Shown here: positions 5,694 to 7,163 of the stretch, in pieces
How positions within the stretch are numbered: position 1 is the first letter of the stretch
Layout of the letters: each line of letters begins with the position of its first letter
Assembly (NCBI GenBank): GCA_035468355.1
Contig: DATITA010000146.1
Span: 1 to 7,163, forward strand
DNA length: 7,163 nt
Reading direction: 5' to 3'
Origin: DATKSS01 sp035468355
GTDB lineage: Bacteria; Chloroflexota; Dormibacteria; Dormibacterales; Dormibacteraceae
Notes under the pieces: model-generated
Databases searched by the model: none
The model's input: only the letters and a program-made list of their open reading frames with translations
What the model was told of the DNA's origin: nothing
Position numbers and translations under genes: made by a program

Positions 5694-7163
5694 AGCGCGG
5701 ACCCTGGTCGAGAGGCTCCGCGCATCAGGTTCCAGAGCTTCAACGGCGTAACGGGGACCGAGTCGACGCACACGTCATAGCCCATCGCGTACAGGGCGTC
5801 CTCGATGGCGTTGGCGACGGCGGCCGGCACCGCGATCGTGCCCGCCTCGCCCACTCCACGGAAACCCTCGGGGTTCTGGGTGCTGTCGGTCTCGGTGTGG
5901 ATCAGCTCCGGCTCGACCCGCAGCTCTGGAGCGCTCACGATCGTGTAGTCGAGGAACGAGGGTGACTGGAAGTTGCCGTCGGGCGAGTACAGCGCCTCCT
6001 CGAACATGGCGTAGCCGAGACCGTGTGCGTAGCCCCCGTGGAGCTGGCCCTCGAGCGTCAGTGGGTTGATGGGGCGTCCGGAATCGTGTGCGATCACGTA
6101 ACGCTGCATTTCCACGCCGCCCGTTTCCGCGTCGATGCGGACGACGGCGACATGACAGCTCGACGCCCAGGCGGCCTTGCCTTTGGAGTCCCAGACCTCT
6201 GCCGCCTCGAGGCCGTCGCCCACCAGCTCGTGAAGCGCGATGCTCCGGTCGGGGACGCCTCGGACGCTCACACCTTCGACCCCGACCACCAGGTCCTCGG
6301 GAGCCGCCTCGAGCCTGTCGGCGGCGCGTTCGAGCAGCATGCGCCGGGCCGAGGCAGCCGACATGGCGGCCGAATTTCCGACTTCTAGGGCGCTCCGGCT
6401 CCCCGCGGTGACGAAGGAGAAGGCTACGTCGCGGCTGTCACCGGCGCGCACCTCCACCTTCTCGATCGGCCAGCCCAGGCGGTCCGCAACGACCTGCGCC
6501 ACGAACGTCTCGTGTCCCTGGCCCTGCGGAGTGCTTCCGACGAATGCGACCACGGTGCCGTCTCCTCGCACCGCAACGCGAGAGGGCTCGGGCATCCCGA
6601 TGCCCGTCGACTCGACGCACATGGCGACGCCGATACCGACCGGCTCACCTGCACGCTGGCGCTCGCGAATCGATCCGGCGTCCGCGCGCTCGACCGCGAG
6701 CTCCAGGAGCCGCGGGTAGTCGCCACCGTCGAAGACGATCCCGTTGAGGCCGGTGTCGTAGGGCATGTCCTCCGGTTTGACCAGGTTGCGCCGGCGCAGC
6801 TCGATGGGGTCGATGCCAAGTCGTCGCGCCAGCCGGTCCATCATCCGTTCGACCACGAAGTTGCCGACCGGCCTGCCGCCGCCTCGAATGAATGCCGCCG
6901 GGGGGGTGTCCGAGAACCGTGGCGCGACCTCCACCTCGAACGAAGGCATGCGGTAGGCGGACATGGCGTGCGCGGCCATGCTGTCCGCCTGGAACGCACC
7001 CCGGCCGAGGTAGGCGCCGACCGTCCACGCAACTCGGCCCCGAAGTCCCGCGAGGCGGCCACCGGCATCGGAAGCGATCTCGAAATCGAGCTCGGCGGAG
7101 TGCGCCTGGCCGGTGGTGTGGCCGTCCTCGGTGCGCGAGGCCACCCAGAGGACCGGTCGCTTC
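5690..7163 (-). CDS. Xanthine dehydrogenase-family molybdopterin-binding subunit, C-terminal part (runs off right edge)
   Basis: The last 490 residues of a large (usually about 750-residue) molybdenum hydroxylase subunit, which hydroxylates heterocycles, aldehydes or aromatic compounds, with electrons leaving through FeS and FAD partners. The frame is open to the right edge. A GTG at 7144 is internal, because KRPVLWVASR before and around it continues the family pattern. Counting the first full codon (7162) as residue 1: YRMPSF (70-75), FIRGGGRP (91-98) at the position of the form II AYRGAGR signature, LGIDPIELRRRN (115-126), TPQGQGHETFVAQVVADRLG (211-230), SRSALEVG (255-262), QLHGGYAHGLGYAMFEE (373-389) and NPEGFRGVGEAG (430-441) with the catalytic Glu at 439. 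The CO dehydrogenase signature AYxCSFR is absent, so it is not a true CO dehydrogenase. FeS and FAD subunits, if any, lie outside the window. Its stop shares CTAG with the ligase stop on the other strand. Substrate is unknown. Confidence 0.92.
   Translation of the reverse strand, partial: KRPVLWVASRTEDGHTTGQAHSAELDFEIASDAGGRLAGLRGRVAWTVGAYLGRGAFQADSMAAHAMSAYRMPSFEVEVAPRFSDTPPAAFIRGGGRPVGNFVVERMMDRLARRLGIDPIELRRRNLVKPEDMPYDTGLNGIVFDGGDYPRLLELAVERADAGSIRERQRAGEPVGIGVAMCVESTGIGMPEPSRVAVRGDGTVVAFVGSTPQGQGHETFVAQVVADRLGWPIEKVEVRAGDSRDVAFSFVTAGSRSALEVGNSAAMSAASARRMLLERAADRLEAAPEDLVVGVEGVSVRGVPDRSIALHELVGDGLEAAEVWDSKGKAAWASSCHVAVVRIDAETGGVEMQRYVIAHDSGRPINPLTLEGQLHGGYAHGLGYAMFEEALYSPDGNFQSPSFLDYTIVSAPELRVEPELIHTETDSTQNPEGFRGVGEAGTIAVPAAVANAIEDALYAMGYDVCVDSVPVTPLKLWNLMRGASRPGSAL

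Noticed and set aside
5690..7163. Aerobic CO dehydrogenase large subunit
   Set aside because: The AYxCSFR signature of true CO dehydrogenases is absent. The matching position reads FIRGGGR.

Overview
The window is strongly G+C-rich, and long spurious reading frames shadow nearly every gene, which fits a high-GC soil-type bacterium such as an Actinobacterium, Chloroflexota/Dormibacterota or a similar lineage. The sequence alone does not settle the phylum. There are no RNA genes, insertion sequences, CRISPR repeats or phage genes. Gene density is very high: the largest gap is 125 bases, so there is no stretch over 300 bases without a gene.

Layout: (1) 1-456, minus strand: the first 152 residues of an amino-acid/polyamine/organocation (APC) family permease, running off the left edge. 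(2) 457-581: a divergent control region with a minus-strand promoter (TTGACA-N18-TAGCTT) and a 22-bp near-perfect palindrome over its -10 box. (3) 582-1481, plus: an RpiR-family (HTH_6 + SIS) regulator. (4) 1482-1586: a short gap holding a perfect 16-bp palindrome. (5) 1587-5693, plus: a tight four-gene run of a TrmB-family regulator, an amidohydrolase-2 family TIM-barrel enzyme, a FabG-like short-chain dehydrogenase and an EntE/DhbE-like aryl acid adenylating enzyme. The last three genes are joined by a 4-base overlap and a 2-base gap. (6) 5690-7163, minus: the C-terminal 490 residues of a xanthine-dehydrogenase-family molybdopterin subunit, which runs off the right edge and meets the ligase gene tail to tail with a 4-base overlap.

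Taken together this looks like an accessory catabolic locus. A permease imports a substrate, two different single-component regulators sense it, and a ligase, an SDR and an amidohydrolase process an aromatic acid, with a molybdenum hydroxylase nearby. The best analogy from known pathways is CoA-dependent, non-beta-oxidative shortening of aryl side chains, as in the Rhodococcus p-hydroxycinnamate (cou) route, which also combines a ligase, an SDR and an amidohydrolase-superfamily beta-ketoacyl-CoA hydrolase. No hydratase is visible here and the substrate is unknown, so this is a hypothesis. The points most worth a second look are the salicylate-type pocket residues in the ligase, the replaced metal-ligand positions in the amidohydrolase, the two operator-like palindromes, and a perfect hairpin inside the last codons of the ligase gene at the convergent junction.
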